A DNA stretch of 64,000 nucleotides from Halothiobacillus diazotrophicus (GCF_001663815.1 NZ_CP016027.1:2790501-2854500); one strand, 5' to 3'; positions 28,615 through 37,184 are shown, counted from the first letter of the stretch. A program made the numbers and translations. The notes: generated by a model not told the origin, from the letters alone.

Positions 28615-29043
28615 CTATCCCTGACGCTCGGTGGTCCGTACGCAAAGCGGCTGCTGGTCCGGGTTTTCGACCGCCTGTGCAATGGCGGTCACGAAGGTCG
28701 TCAGTTCATCCGGTGTCAGCGCGGCCAGCAGGCGGTTCATCAGGGCCGGATCGATGCGTGCCAGGCTGCTTTCTCCTGAGCTCAAGGGCACCCAGATGCC
28801 CGCCGAACGGAATTCGTCCTCGGCGTCCTCGGCCCGGGCCGCAGCCTCGTTTTCCTCAATGTCCGCCTCGTACCACGCTTCGATCCGGTCGAGCAGCTCG
28901 TCGTCGATGTCGTCGGGGATGGCGACGATCGTGACGTCTTCGTTGATCGGATCCGGGCGACTGGTGACGACGAGACCCAAGGCTTCGATCCGGGCGATGA
29001 AGTTCACGCCCCGATCCCTGGTCAAGAAACAGAATTCATACAT
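28615..29043 (-). CDS. Acidic protein of unknown function
   Basis: A 142-residue protein that I do not recognise. It is strongly acidic in the centre (IPDDIDDELLDRIEAWYEAD, then EENEAAARAEDAEDEF) and has no signal peptide or membrane helix. The first part, YEFCFLTRDRGVNFIARIEALG, looks like a compact alpha/beta start, and the C-terminal part (IDPALMNRLLAALTPDELTT) is helical. A strong GGAGG about 10 bp before the ATG supports real translation. It converges on rsxE. Confidence 0.75.
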   Translation of the reverse strand: MYEFCFLTRDRGVNFIARIEALGLVVTSRPDPINEDVTIVAIPDDIDDELLDRIEAWYEADIEENEAAARAEDAEDEFRSAGIWVPLSSGESSLARIDPALMNRLLAALTPDELTTFVTAIAQAVENPDQQPLCVRTTERQG

Positions 29044-29193
29044 CTTCGTCTTTCCTCCGCGTGACCAATGGGCGGCGCGCTTTCACTGAGTATGGCGTGT
29101 GGACGCCTCCCTTGTTCGATGCTTCCGTGGAGCCCATGGCATCATAGATTTTTTCAGGATGCTTATAACGAAACTAATCAGTAACTTATTGGC

Positions 29194-29221
29194 TTGACAG
29201 GATTTTTCTTCTGGATACAGT
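29194..29221 (+). promoter_or_regulatory. Sigma-70 promoter of the 43-aa membrane protein gene
   Basis: Perfect -35 TTGACA (29194-29199), 16-bp spacer, -10 TACAGT (29216-29221). The predicted leader of about 43 nt contains a C-run/G-run hairpin (about 29227-29252) just ahead of the ribosome binding site. Confidence 0.6.
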
Positions 29222-29270
29222 GCTTGAACCACCCCATGTTTTTTGGGGGGTTTGACGGGAGAAGTTCAGT

Positions 29271-29402
29271 ATGAGCATTGAATCTCAGATTTTAGATATC
29301 TCGATCATCGCCATGGTTGGCATTATCGCTGTTCCGACGTATGTGTTCCTGTGGTTCTGGTACAAGTCCGGCAAGGCAATGAAGGAAAAACACCTTCATT
29401 GA
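29271..29402 (+). CDS. Small single-span membrane protein (43 aa), function unknown
   Basis: A 43-residue protein too short for most gene finders. It starts MSIESQILDI, has one hydrophobic helix (residues about 9-30: ISIIAMVGIIAVPTYVFLW), an aromatic belt FWY at the interface, and a basic tail KSGKAMKEKHLH; a positive-inside topology would place the C-terminus in the cytoplasm. GGGAGAAG lies about 8 bp before the ATG. The gene has its own promoter and a strong terminator, so it is a monocistronic unit. The size and build recall small subunits of terminal oxidases, but I see no specific motif and no oxidase genes nearby. Confidence 0.75.
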   Translation: MSIESQILDISIIAMVGIIAVPTYVFLWFWYKSGKAMKEKHLH

Positions 29403-29478
29403 TCATCCCCGTGCCGCAGGGTGATGCGGCTTTTCAGGTGTCCCTGCACGGCACGCTGTTAAGTTTTATCACACGCGA

Positions 29479-29510
29479 AGCCCGGACGAACGTCCGGGCT
29501 TTTTGTTTTT
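29479..29510 (+). terminator. Strong intrinsic terminator after the 43-aa gene
   Basis: Perfect 10-bp stem AGCCCGGACG (29479-29488) / CGTCCGGGCT (29491-29500) with a 2-nt loop, or a shorter stem with a larger loop, followed by TTTTGTTTTT. Confidence 0.95.
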
Positions 29511-29539
29511 CTGCTGTTGCCAACGCTTGGCCGGTGGAA

Positions 29540-30406
29540 CTACCGCAGGGGGAGATAAAGATCGGTAATGAGTTCGTGCTCATCCACGTCGGGCACGAGA
29601 TTGAGGTAATGGAAAAAGAGCGGAAAGTCGCGTAGGGCCTCGCCGCTCTCCGGAAGCCAGTTGCGGTATAGATAGATTGCACGGGCGCCGATGCCCTGAT
29701 GACTGCCCTCATGACGGATTCGCGCGCAGCGGCCGCCTGGAATGATCCGGTTGATCACGCCGAAGCCGTTGTCGGGAATCTCGGTATTCACCGACCCGCA
29801 GATATCGAAACGGAATTCGTCCGGCGGGGTCGTCTGGGGGTTGTCGTAGGCGATACCGAACGTATGGCTGCTTCGGACGGGTGACAAGCCGCTCTGCTTG
29901 CGCCATTCGATGAAGCGCATCACGGAGTCGTTCAGCAGCTCGGGGTCGCCCCGGTGCTCCAGGGCGGCAATTCGGGTTTCCTCAAAATCGACAATTGATA
30001 CATTCATGTTCTGCGGTCTCTCCGGCGTGTTGATCTGAAATTGCGCCCACCAGGGTTTCCAGGCAGGCGATTTCTTGAACCGGGATGGGGTCTGGTCGAA
30101 CACGCGTTTGAAGGCACGGGAGAAGGACTCCGGGTTTTCGAACCCGGCATCCAGCGCAATGTCGATGATGCGCAGGTCGCCACCGAATACGAGTTGGTAC
30201 GACGCTCGCTTCAGTCTCATCAATTGGACGTAGTGGTGGACATTGACGCCCGTGTGGCTGGAAAACACCCGATGAAAATGGAATTTGGACAGATTGGCCA
30301 CTTCGCTGAGATGCGCTACGGACAAATCCGCATCCAGATTCCTGTCGATGTAGTCGAGTACCTTGGCGAATCGTTCGTTGTAGGTGCCTGCGCCTGCGTT
30401 GTTCAC
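29540..30406 (-). CDS. AraC-family regulator with GyrI-like effector domain
   Basis: A 288-residue two-domain regulator. Residues about 12-110 form the AraC double helix-turn-helix (HLSEVANLSKFHFHRVFSSHTG and IIDIALDAGFENPESFSRAFKRVF). Residues about 130-288 form a GyrI/SbmC-like ligand-binding domain (VSIVDFEETRIAALEHRGDP, then the YDNPQTTPPDEFRFDI strand). The Rob-type arrangement suggests response to small hydrophobic or cationic compounds. The start is GTG with a strong GAGGAGGGA 8 bp upstream. The target is unknown; it converges on the 43-aa gene and is followed by radA in the same direction upstream. Confidence 0.92.
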   Translation of the reverse strand: MNNAGAGTYNERFAKVLDYIDRNLDADLSVAHLSEVANLSKFHFHRVFSSHTGVNVHHYVQLMRLKRASYQLVFGGDLRIIDIALDAGFENPESFSRAFKRVFDQTPSRFKKSPAWKPWWAQFQINTPERPQNMNVSIVDFEETRIAALEHRGDPELLNDSVMRFIEWRKQSGLSPVRSSHTFGIAYDNPQTTPPDEFRFDICGSVNTEIPDNGFGVINRIIPGGRCARIRHEGSHQGIGARAIYLYRNWLPESGEALRDFPLFFHYLNLVPDVDEHELITDLYLPLR

Positions 30407-30521
30407 ACTGCGTTCCCTCCTCGGTTCGATCGGTACTATGACGGCTGTCGATAGACTGTGTCCTGACCGGAATTGCGGGATTGTCCGGTCGCTCGATGAT
30501 CGACGACCTAGCTCGGTCGAC

Positions 30522-31904
30522 CTAGATAAGGTCCAGTGCTTGATTGAGGTGGCTGACGGGCGTGATGGTCAAGCCGTCGATCGGTCGACCCGGCAGGTTG
30601 GCCTTGGGGACGATGGCATGGGTCATCCCGTGCTTGGCGGCTTCGGCCAAGCGTTCCGGACCGCCGCTGACCGGGCGAATCTCGCCAGCAAGCCCGACTT
30701 CGCCGAAGACGACGAGTCCCTCGGGCAGCGGGCGGTTTCGGAAGCTCGACAGCACGGCGAGCAGGCTGGGTAGATCCGCCGCGGTTTCGCCGACGCGCAC
30801 GCCGCCGACCACATTCAGAAAGACATCTTGATCGTAGAGGGCGATCTGGCCGTGCCGATGCAGCACGGCCAGCAGCATCGCCAGACGGTTCTGCTCCAGG
30901 CCGACCGTGAGCCGCCGGGGATTGCCGCCCGGGTGCTCGGCTACCAGTGCCTGCACTTCGACAAGCAGGGGGCGCGTGCCCTCGCGCGTCACGGTGATCA
31001 CGCTGCCCGCGACAGGTTGCTCATGACGTGACAAAAAAATGGCGGACGGATTGCTGACGGGTTTGAGGCCACGGTCCGTCATCGCGAAGACGCCGATCTC
31101 GTTGGCGGCGCCGAAGCGGTTCTTGACGGCCCGGATCACGCGGAAACGCGCGCCCGGATCGCCTTCGAAGTACAGGACGGTATCGACCATATGCTCCAGC
31201 ACGCGCGGACCGGCCAAGGCGCCTTCCTTGGTGACGTGACCCACGATGAAGATCGTGACGTCGTGGCGCTTGGCGAAGCGGACCAGTTGGGCCGTGCCTT
31301 CGCGCAGCTGGGATACCGAGCCGGGCGCGGCGGTGAGCCCTTCCGTATGCAGGGTCTGGATGGAATCCACGACGAGCAGGCGTGGCAGTTGCCGGGCGCA
31401 ATGGGCAAGGATCGATTCGACCGAGGTTTCGCTCATCAGCGTGAGCTGGCCTTCCTTGCCCGCGAGATCGACCCCCAGGCGCTGTGCCCGCAGGGCGACC
31501 TGCTGGAGGGATTCCTCGCCGGTGACGTACAGGCAGGGCATGTTCGCCTGCAGGGTCAGCAGGGTTTGCAGCAGCAGGGTGGATTTGCCGATGCCGGGAT
31601 CGCCGCCGATCAGGACGACCGACCCCGGAACGAGGCCGCCACCCAGGACGCGGTCGAGTTCGTCGAGGCCGGTCGTCTCCCGGGGCGTTTCGCTGATGCG
31701 CACCTCCGACAGGATCGTGACCTGGGGACTGCCGCCGGCATAGCCGGCCGCACGCTCGTTGCGTGCGCCGGCGGGCGCATTGGGTATACGAATTTCCGTG
31801 AGACTGTTCCAGGCCCCGCATTCGCTGCAGCGTCCCGCCCATTTGGGGAAGTCGGCACCGCATTCCTGGCAGACGAAGGCGGATTTTTCCTTCGCCCGCG
31901 CCAT
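30522..31904 (-). CDS. radA: DNA repair protein RadA (Sms)
   Basis: A DnaB-like helicase that processes recombination intermediates. The 460-residue protein has an N-terminal zinc finger (C12/C15 and C26/C29), the RecA-like core with Walker A GGDPGIGKST (100-109), LLVVDSIQT as Walker B, the family KNRFG motif (261-265), and a C-terminal Lon-protease-like domain (about residues 290-450) without protease activity in known members. The ATG overlaps the stop of the upstream CorB-like gene by 1 bp. Confidence 0.97.
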   Translation of the reverse strand: MARAKEKSAFVCQECGADFPKWAGRCSECGAWNSLTEIRIPNAPAGARNERAAGYAGGSPQVTILSEVRISETPRETTGLDELDRVLGGGLVPGSVVLIGGDPGIGKSTLLLQTLLTLQANMPCLYVTGEESLQQVALRAQRLGVDLAGKEGQLTLMSETSVESILAHCARQLPRLLVVDSIQTLHTEGLTAAPGSVSQLREGTAQLVRFAKRHDVTIFIVGHVTKEGALAGPRVLEHMVDTVLYFEGDPGARFRVIRAVKNRFGAANEIGVFAMTDRGLKPVSNPSAIFLSRHEQPVAGSVITVTREGTRPLLVEVQALVAEHPGGNPRRLTVGLEQNRLAMLLAVLHRHGQIALYDQDVFLNVVGGVRVGETAADLPSLLAVLSSFRNRPLPEGLVVFGEVGLAGEIRPVSGGPERLAEAAKHGMTHAIVPKANLPGRPIDGLTITPVSHLNQALDLI

Positions 31905-33175
31905 CAGGAAGCGCCGGATTCCATCTTGAAGGTCAAGCGTGCCATTTCGACCGCACGCTTGCGTACGCTGAGCACTTCGATCTGCACGCCGTCCGGTTCG
32001 ATGACCGCGCCGACGGTGGGCAGGGTTTCAAGCTGCTCGATGATCAGGCCGTTCAGGGTGCTGGCTTCCTGGGTCGGCAATTCGATGGCCAGTTCCCGGT
32101 TGATCTCCCGGATCGGCACGTTCCCGCGGAGGAGATAGCTGCCGTCTTCCTGGCGACTGATGCCCTCGACGTCCGATTCCGGGTCCGTGGTGAAATCCCC
32201 CACGATTTCCTCGAGGATGTCTTCCAGGGTGACCATGCCCAGCACGTCGCCGTATTCGTCCACCACCAGGGCAGAACGACGGTTTTCCGTCTGGAAATTC
32301 AGCAACTGCGTCGTCAACGGCGTGCCTTCGGGGACGTAATAGGGTTCCCGCAACAGCCGCTTGAGCTGGCTCTTGGTGAGGGAGTTGTCCATCAGCGGGG
32401 CGAACAGCCGACGTACGTTGATGATGCCGACGGTGTGTTCCACGGAACCGTGAAACACGGGGATCCGGCTGTAGGGCGAACTCCGGAGCTGATTGAGCAC
32501 CTCGTCCCAGGGAACGTCGATGTCGATGCCGAAGATTTCCGCCCGCGGGATCATGATGTCTTCGACCCGGGCCTGTTCGAGTTCCAGCACCGAAAGCAAC
32601 AGACTCTGGTTTTGTTCCGGCAGATGGTGACTGGATTCGCGCACGATGGTCTGCAACTCCGCGGTGGACAGGCCCTGAACCGCCCCCGCACGCGTGTTGA
32701 ACCCCAGAACGAACAGCAGACTGTTGGCCAGCAGGTTGATCAGGCGGATCAACGGCGACATGAACCGCATGACGAAGGAGAAGAAGTAGGCAGCCGGCCA
32801 GGCGATGCGTTCCGGCGAGATCGCGGCGGCCGTTTTGGGCGCCACTTCGGCAAAGATGAGCAGGGCGAAGGTCATGATGCCGGTGGCGACGGCGATCCCG
32901 CTGTCGCCGAACACGCGCAGACCAATGACGGTCGCGATCGAGGACGCCAGAATATTGGCAAAGTTGTTGCCCAGCAGAATCAGGCCGATCAGCCGATCCG
33001 GCTGTTCCAGCAGTTTCTGGGCACGCACGGCACCGCCATGCCCTCGTTTGGCCAGGTGGCGAAGCCGGTATCGGTTCAGAGAAATCAGTGCGGTTTCTGA
33101 ACTCGAGAAAAAGGCCGACACCAGAATGAGGACGATGAGCGCAGCGATCAGGACGCCAAGATGGATCTCGTTCAA
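31904..33175 (-). CDS. CorB/YfjD-like CNNM-family membrane protein with CBS domains
   Basis: A four-helix DUF21 domain (SAFFSSSETALISLNRYRLR, then LLGNNFANILASSIAT and IFAEVAPKT), two CBS domains (about residues 180-310 of this model) and a C-terminal CorC_HlyC domain (GDFTTDPESD onward). The closest pattern is E. coli YfjD/CorB, implicated in Mg2+/Co2+ handling. I start at the TTG at 33175 (MNEIHLGVLIAALIV), which matches YfjD; a GTG at 33259 would add 28 residues with no homology, and the DNA between contains promoter-like sequence. The stop overlaps the radA start. It is divergent from flgB. Confidence 0.88.
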   Translation of the reverse strand: MNEIHLGVLIAALIVLILVSAFFSSSETALISLNRYRLRHLAKRGHGGAVRAQKLLEQPDRLIGLILLGNNFANILASSIATVIGLRVFGDSGIAVATGIMTFALLIFAEVAPKTAAAISPERIAWPAAYFFSFVMRFMSPLIRLINLLANSLLFVLGFNTRAGAVQGLSTAELQTIVRESSHHLPEQNQSLLLSVLELEQARVEDIMIPRAEIFGIDIDVPWDEVLNQLRSSPYSRIPVFHGSVEHTVGIINVRRLFAPLMDNSLTKSQLKRLLREPYYVPEGTPLTTQLLNFQTENRRSALVVDEYGDVLGMVTLEDILEEIVGDFTTDPESDVEGISRQEDGSYLLRGNVPIREINRELAIELPTQEASTLNGLIIEQLETLPTVGAVIEPDGVQIEVLSVRKRAVEMARLTFKMESGAS

Positions 33176-33326
33176 TGAGCGTTCTATGGGTAGTGAAACC
33201 GAAGCCAAGTGTACGCAAATTTTCGCGATAAAAGAAAGTTTTCCCGACTGCTCGTTCACTGATCGAGGTGAATGATCTCGCAGGAGGGGGATTTATGCGC
33301 GGGCGTCAGGAATCCGTTTCCGATGT

Positions 33327-33342
33327 TGGCACGGATATGGCT
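33327..33342 (+). promoter_or_regulatory. Sigma-54 promoter of flgBCDE
   Basis: TTGGCACGGATATGGC: the -24 GG (33328-33329) and -12 GC (33340-33341) are separated by exactly 10 bp, with TGGCACG matching consensus. Predicted start is about 25-30 nt before the flgB ATG. Confidence 0.8.
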
Positions 33343-33379
33343 AGGGATACATCCATCAATGCTGAGGAGGTTATCAGTC

Positions 33380-33787
33380 ATGACGGATCAAATTTTTGGG
33401 ATTCACGGGTTGGCCTTGACCTACCGCTCGCAGCGGATGGGCGTCCTGTCCTCGAATATCGCCAATGCCGATACGCCGGAATACAAGGCGCGGGATCTCT
33501 CGTTCGGGGATGCCCTGCGTGCGGCGGCCGGACCGGTCGGGCAGGGGGGCGTGGATCAGCCGCTGGCGCTCAAGCGCGATGCGCCGGGACAGTTGACGGC
33601 GGCCGGTTCGATCGATGGGGCGAAGGAAATGTACCGCATTCCGGATCAGCCGGCGCTGGACGGAAACACGGTGGATATGGAGCGCGAGCGTGTGCGATTC
33701 ACCGAGAATGCGGTGGCCTATCAGACGACACTCAATTTTCTCAACAGCCGAATCAAAGGCATCAACTCGGCCCTGACCGGGCAATAG
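33380..33787 (+). CDS. flgB: Flagellar basal-body rod protein FlgB
   Basis: A proximal rod subunit exported by the flagellar type III apparatus. The 135-residue protein has the family N-terminus ALTYRSQRMGVLSSNIANADTPEYKARD and the C-terminal helix VRFTENAVAYQTTLNFLNSRIKGI. The frame is open further upstream, but the ATG at 33380 has a strong GAGGAGG about 9 bp before it and gives the family start. First gene of the flgBCDE unit. Confidence 0.96.
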   Translation: MTDQIFGIHGLALTYRSQRMGVLSSNIANADTPEYKARDLSFGDALRAAAGPVGQGGVDQPLALKRDAPGQLTAAGSIDGAKEMYRIPDQPALDGNTVDMERERVRFTENAVAYQTTLNFLNSRIKGINSALTGQ

Positions 33788-33799
33788 GAGGCCTGACCC

Positions 33800-34201
33800 A
33801 TGAGCTTGTTCTCGATTTTCAATGTGGCGAGTTCCGCCATGTCCGCCCAGTCGCTGCGGTTGAATGCCACGGCGTCCAACATGGCCAACGCCAATTCCGT
33901 GGCCACCAAGCCCGAAGATGCCTACAAGGCCCGCGAACCCGTATTCCAGCAGGTTCTTGAGCAGAATGGCGGGGTCGGGGTGCGCGTGATGGGCATCACC
34001 CAGAGCAATGCCACAAACCCCGCCCTGTACCAGCCCGGCAACCCCCTGGCGAACAAGGACGGTTATGTGTATTCATCGAACGTGAACCCGGTGGAGGAGA
34101 TGGTCAATATGTTGTCGGCGTCCCGCTCCTATCAGACGAACGTGCAGGTGATGGATACCGCCAAAAATCTGGCGTTACGTACGTTGCAACTCGGTCAGTA
34201 A
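33800..34201 (+). CDS. flgC: Flagellar basal-body rod protein FlgC
   Basis: A proximal rod subunit, 133 residues. It has the rod signature SLRLNATASNMANANSVATK at the N-terminus and the conserved C-terminal NVNPVEEMVNMLSASRSYQTNVQVMDTAK. It starts 12 bp after flgB and precedes flgD by 12 bp, in the standard order. Confidence 0.97.
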   Translation: MSLFSIFNVASSAMSAQSLRLNATASNMANANSVATKPEDAYKAREPVFQQVLEQNGGVGVRVMGITQSNATNPALYQPGNPLANKDGYVYSSNVNPVEEMVNMLSASRSYQTNVQVMDTAKNLALRTLQLGQ

Positions 34202-34213
34202 GAGGTCAAGACC

Positions 34214-34933
34214 ATGACTACCACGAATTCGGTGACCAATAATCCCTATGCCGCGCTCGGACTGGCCGCATCGACCGCCACCAACGGTACGACGGGCGGC
34301 GGGGCGCAAACCCTGGATATGAACAGCTTCATGAAGCTGCTGACGACGCAGCTGCAGAACCAGGATCCGACGAACCCGACCGACAACAGTCAGATGGTCG
34401 CCCAGCTGGCGCAATTCAGTGCCCTGCAGGGGATCAACCAGCTCAATACGACCGTCAGTGGGTTCCAGACCTCCGTGCAGTCCAACCAGATCATGCAGGC
34501 CGCATCCCTGGTCGGCAAGGCCGCCATCGTCAAGGGTGGGTCGGCGTACGTGTCGACATCGACGTCCTCGACCGGAGCCCAACAGACGTCCGGATTGCTG
34601 GGCGCCGTCGACGTACCGACGGGGGCCACGGATTTGAAGGTCACCATCACGAATGCGAATGGTCAGGTGGTCAACACGCAATCCGTGCCGATCACGGGGT
34701 CGGCGCAACCCACCTTTGCCTGGAATGGTCTGTTGCCCGATGGCAGCACCGCCCCGGCCGGAACCTACAAGGTCACGGCCAGTGCGACGGTGGATGGCAA
34801 GGGCGTGGCGGCGCAAACCTATGTGGGGGCGGTCATCGATAGTGTCGGTGTGTCGTCGAATGGTCCGAAACTGAATCTGGCCGGCGGGCTGCCTTCGGCA
34901 CAGCTTTCGGATGTCGTGCAGATTCTCAACTAG
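34214..34933 (+). CDS. flgD: Flagellar hook assembly (cap) protein FlgD
   Basis: The scaffold that caps the growing hook and is later replaced by FlgK. The 239-residue protein has the diagnostic NSFMKLLTTQLQNQDPTNPTD and MVAQLAQFSALQGINQLNT near the N-terminus, then a FlgD Ig-like/Tudor region (VPTGATDLKVTITNANGQVV) with the hinge TFAWNGLLPDGSTAPAGTYK. It is transcribed with flgB and flgC. A perfect palindrome follows before flgE. Confidence 0.96.
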   Translation: MTTTNSVTNNPYAALGLAASTATNGTTGGGAQTLDMNSFMKLLTTQLQNQDPTNPTDNSQMVAQLAQFSALQGINQLNTTVSGFQTSVQSNQIMQAASLVGKAAIVKGGSAYVSTSTSSTGAQQTSGLLGAVDVPTGATDLKVTITNANGQVVNTQSVPITGSAQPTFAWNGLLPDGSTAPAGTYKVTASATVDGKGVAAQTYVGAVIDSVGVSSNGPKLNLAGGLPSAQLSDVVQILN

Positions 34934-34956
34934 TATTTTTTAATGATTCATCCCAG

Positions 34957-34974
34957 TATTCTTGATCAAGAATA
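34957..34974. repeat. 18-bp perfect palindrome just before the flgE ribosome binding site
   Basis: TATTCTTGATCAAGAATA reads the same on both strands and runs into the AAGGAG Shine-Dalgarno (34972-34977). As RNA the two halves could pair and hold the first bases of the ribosome binding site; as DNA it could be an operator. Neither is established. Confidence 0.75.
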
Positions 34975-34987
34975 AGGAGACAACGCG

Positions 34988-36241
34988 ATGTCCTTCAATA
35001 CTTCCATCACGGGGCTGAATGCCGCCCAGAAAGACCTGGACGTGACCAGCAACAACATTGCCAACGCCAACTCGACCGGTTTCAAGCAGTCCCGTGCCCA
35101 GTTCGGCGATATTTACGCCGTGAGCGCCTATGGCAACAGCAAGACCGCGACCGGGCAGGGCGTGCTCACCGAGGCCGTTCAGCAGCAATTCACCCAGGGC
35201 AGTCTGCAGTTCACCAACAACTCGCTGGATCTGGCAATTTCCGGTCAGGGATTCTTCTCTTTCCAACCGACGCTCGACAGCCAGCAGTCGGTCTATTCGC
35301 GTGCCGGTGCTCTGGGCGTGAACAAGGACGGGTTCATCGTCAATACGGCAGGGCAGTTCCTCAAGGCGCTCCCGGTGAATGCAAATGGGACCCTGCAGTC
35401 GACGTCTCTCGCCAGTGCAAAGCCCATTCAGCTCCCCGTGGCCGCCGGCGCACCCCAGGCTACGACGACCGTCACCCAGTCCTTCAACCTGCCTGCCAGT
35501 GCGACGGCGCCCACGGTGGCCTTCGATCCTACCCAGGCGACACCGGATCCGGCATCCTACACCCAGGCCAACTCGCAGCAGGTCTACGATTCCCTGGGCA
35601 ATACGCACACGCTGACGAGCTATTACGTCAAGACGGCCAATCCTAACGAGTGGAACCTGTATTACCAGATCGATACGCAGACACCGATCCAGGGGCCGTC
35701 CACCCTGACCTTCAATGCGAATGGCCAACTGCCCGCGACGCCTGCACCGTTCACGGTCACGGCCACGGCGGCCAGCCTGGGTACGGGGGCCGCACCCTTG
35801 AGTATCAATGTGCAGAGCCAGGGCGATTCCACTCAATATAATGCGCCGTTCAACATGGCGGCCCAGTCGCAAAACGGGAATACGACCGGACAGCTCACGG
35901 GGATTTCCGTAGGCAGCAACGGCCTGATTCAGGCCAGTTATACCAATGGCCAGTCGGTAGCCCTGGGCATGGTGGCGTTGGTCAATTTCAGCGATCCTCA
36001 GGCACTCAAGCAGGTCGGCAACAACTCCTGGGCCGAGACCGTGGATTCGGGCAGCCCGACGGTGGGGCAGCCGGGAACGGGTTCGTTCGGTGCCATTCAG
36101 GGGGGCGCGCTGGAGCAGTCCAACGTGGATCTGACTCAACAGCTCGTCAACCTGATTACCGCTCAGCGGAATTTCCAGGCGAACGCACAGGCGATTCAGA
36201 CGGACAAGACGGCGACCGATGCGGTGATCAATATCCGGTGA
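34988..36241 (+). CDS. flgE: Flagellar hook protein FlgE
   Basis: The subunit of the flexible hook. The 417-residue protein starts MSFNTSITGLNAAQKDLDVT with NNIANANSTGFKQSRAQFGD, and ends with the conserved SNVDLTQQLVNLITAQRNFQANAQAI. The middle D2 region (about residues 150-330) is Ala/Thr-rich and variable as usual. The ATG follows AAGGAG at 8-10 bp. An intrinsic terminator follows the stop, separating it from flgF. Confidence 0.97.
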   Translation: MSFNTSITGLNAAQKDLDVTSNNIANANSTGFKQSRAQFGDIYAVSAYGNSKTATGQGVLTEAVQQQFTQGSLQFTNNSLDLAISGQGFFSFQPTLDSQQSVYSRAGALGVNKDGFIVNTAGQFLKALPVNANGTLQSTSLASAKPIQLPVAAGAPQATTTVTQSFNLPASATAPTVAFDPTQATPDPASYTQANSQQVYDSLGNTHTLTSYYVKTANPNEWNLYYQIDTQTPIQGPSTLTFNANGQLPATPAPFTVTATAASLGTGAAPLSINVQSQGDSTQYNAPFNMAAQSQNGNTTGQLTGISVGSNGLIQASYTNGQSVALGMVALVNFSDPQALKQVGNNSWAETVDSGSPTVGQPGTGSFGAIQGGALEQSNVDLTQQLVNLITAQRNFQANAQAIQTDKTATDAVINIR

Positions 36242-36267
36242 TGTTCACTGCCTTTGGTAGTTTTCGG

Positions 36268-36292
36268 AAAGCGGGCCTCGGCCCGCTTTTTT
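36268..36292 (+). terminator. Intrinsic terminator after flgE
   Basis: GCGGGC (36271-36276), CTCG loop, GCCCGC (36281-36286), with a flanking AAA and TTTTTT tail pairing to extend the stem. Confidence 0.93.
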
Positions 36293-36385
36293 CATGGCTG
36301 GTGCCGGCGTCGAAAATTTGGCGTATCGCCATCTATTTGGGAGCTCAGATCTGAATAATGGCGTCCTGATGCGGTTTGTTTGATT

Positions 36386-36401
36386 TGGCACGATCGGTGC
36401 T
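36386..36401 (+). promoter_or_regulatory. Sigma-54 promoter of flgFGHIJ
   Basis: TTGGCACGATCGGTGC: -24 GG (36387-36388) and -12 GC (36399-36400) separated by 10 bp, with TGGCACG matching the consensus. Predicted start lies about 28 nt before the flgF ATG. Confidence 0.85.
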
Positions 36402-36440
36402 TATTCAACACTATCTCAATGATAGTACGAGGAGTCGGTC

Positions 36441-37184
36441 ATGGATCGTCTTGCCTATATCGCCATGAGTGGCGCCAAGCAGACCCTGTTGGCACAGGCC
36501 ACCAACGCCAACAATCTGGCCAACGTGAACACGCAGGGGTTCAAGGCCGACCTGGATGCCTATACCTCGCTCCCGGTGTATGGCCCGACCTATGCCAGCC
36601 GTGTCTATGCCCAGGATGTCCGTACCGGTACCGATTTCCAGCCGGGCCCTCTGATGACCACAGGCCGCGATCTCGATATCGCCCTCAAGGGACAGGGATT
36701 CATCGCGGTTCAAGCCCCTGACGGCTCCGTGGCCTATACGCGTCGCGGCGATCTGCATGTATCGCCCAACGGGCAGTTGCAAACGGCCGAGGGGGATCCC
36801 GTGATGGGCAACCAGGGACCGATCGCCATTCCACCGGCCAATCGGATCGATATTCTGGCCGACGGTACGATTTCCATCATTCCTTTGGGCGGCACACCAA
36901 ATGCGCCTGCGCAGATCGATCGTATCCGTCTCGTCAATCCGCCGGCCACCGCGCTTGAAAAACGTGCCGACGGACTGTTCGGTCTGAAGCCCAATACGCC
37001 GGCGCCGCAGCCGGATGCCACGATCCAGGTCGCCAGTGGGGTACTCGAAGGCAGCAATGTGAATGCCGTCGATGCCATGGTGAAGATGATCGAGTACGGA
37101 CGACTGTTCGAGATGCAGACCAAGATGATCAAGACGGCAGGCGAGGATAGCGCCAATGCCGACAAATTATTGCAATTCAGCTGA
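36441..37184 (+). CDS. flgF: Flagellar basal-body rod protein FlgF
   Basis: A proximal rod subunit, 247 residues. It begins MDRLAYIAMSGAKQTLLAQATNANN, the FlgF-specific start, with LANVNTQGFKADLDAY, and ends with EGSNVNAVDAMVKMIEYGRLFEMQTKM. GAGGAG lies about 8 bp upstream. First gene of the second flagellar unit. Confidence 0.96.
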   Translation: MDRLAYIAMSGAKQTLLAQATNANNLANVNTQGFKADLDAYTSLPVYGPTYASRVYAQDVRTGTDFQPGPLMTTGRDLDIALKGQGFIAVQAPDGSVAYTRRGDLHVSPNGQLQTAEGDPVMGNQGPIAIPPANRIDILADGTISIIPLGGTPNAPAQIDRIRLVNPPATALEKRADGLFGLKPNTPAPQPDATIQVASGVLEGSNVNAVDAMVKMIEYGRLFEMQTKMIKTAGEDSANADKLLQFS

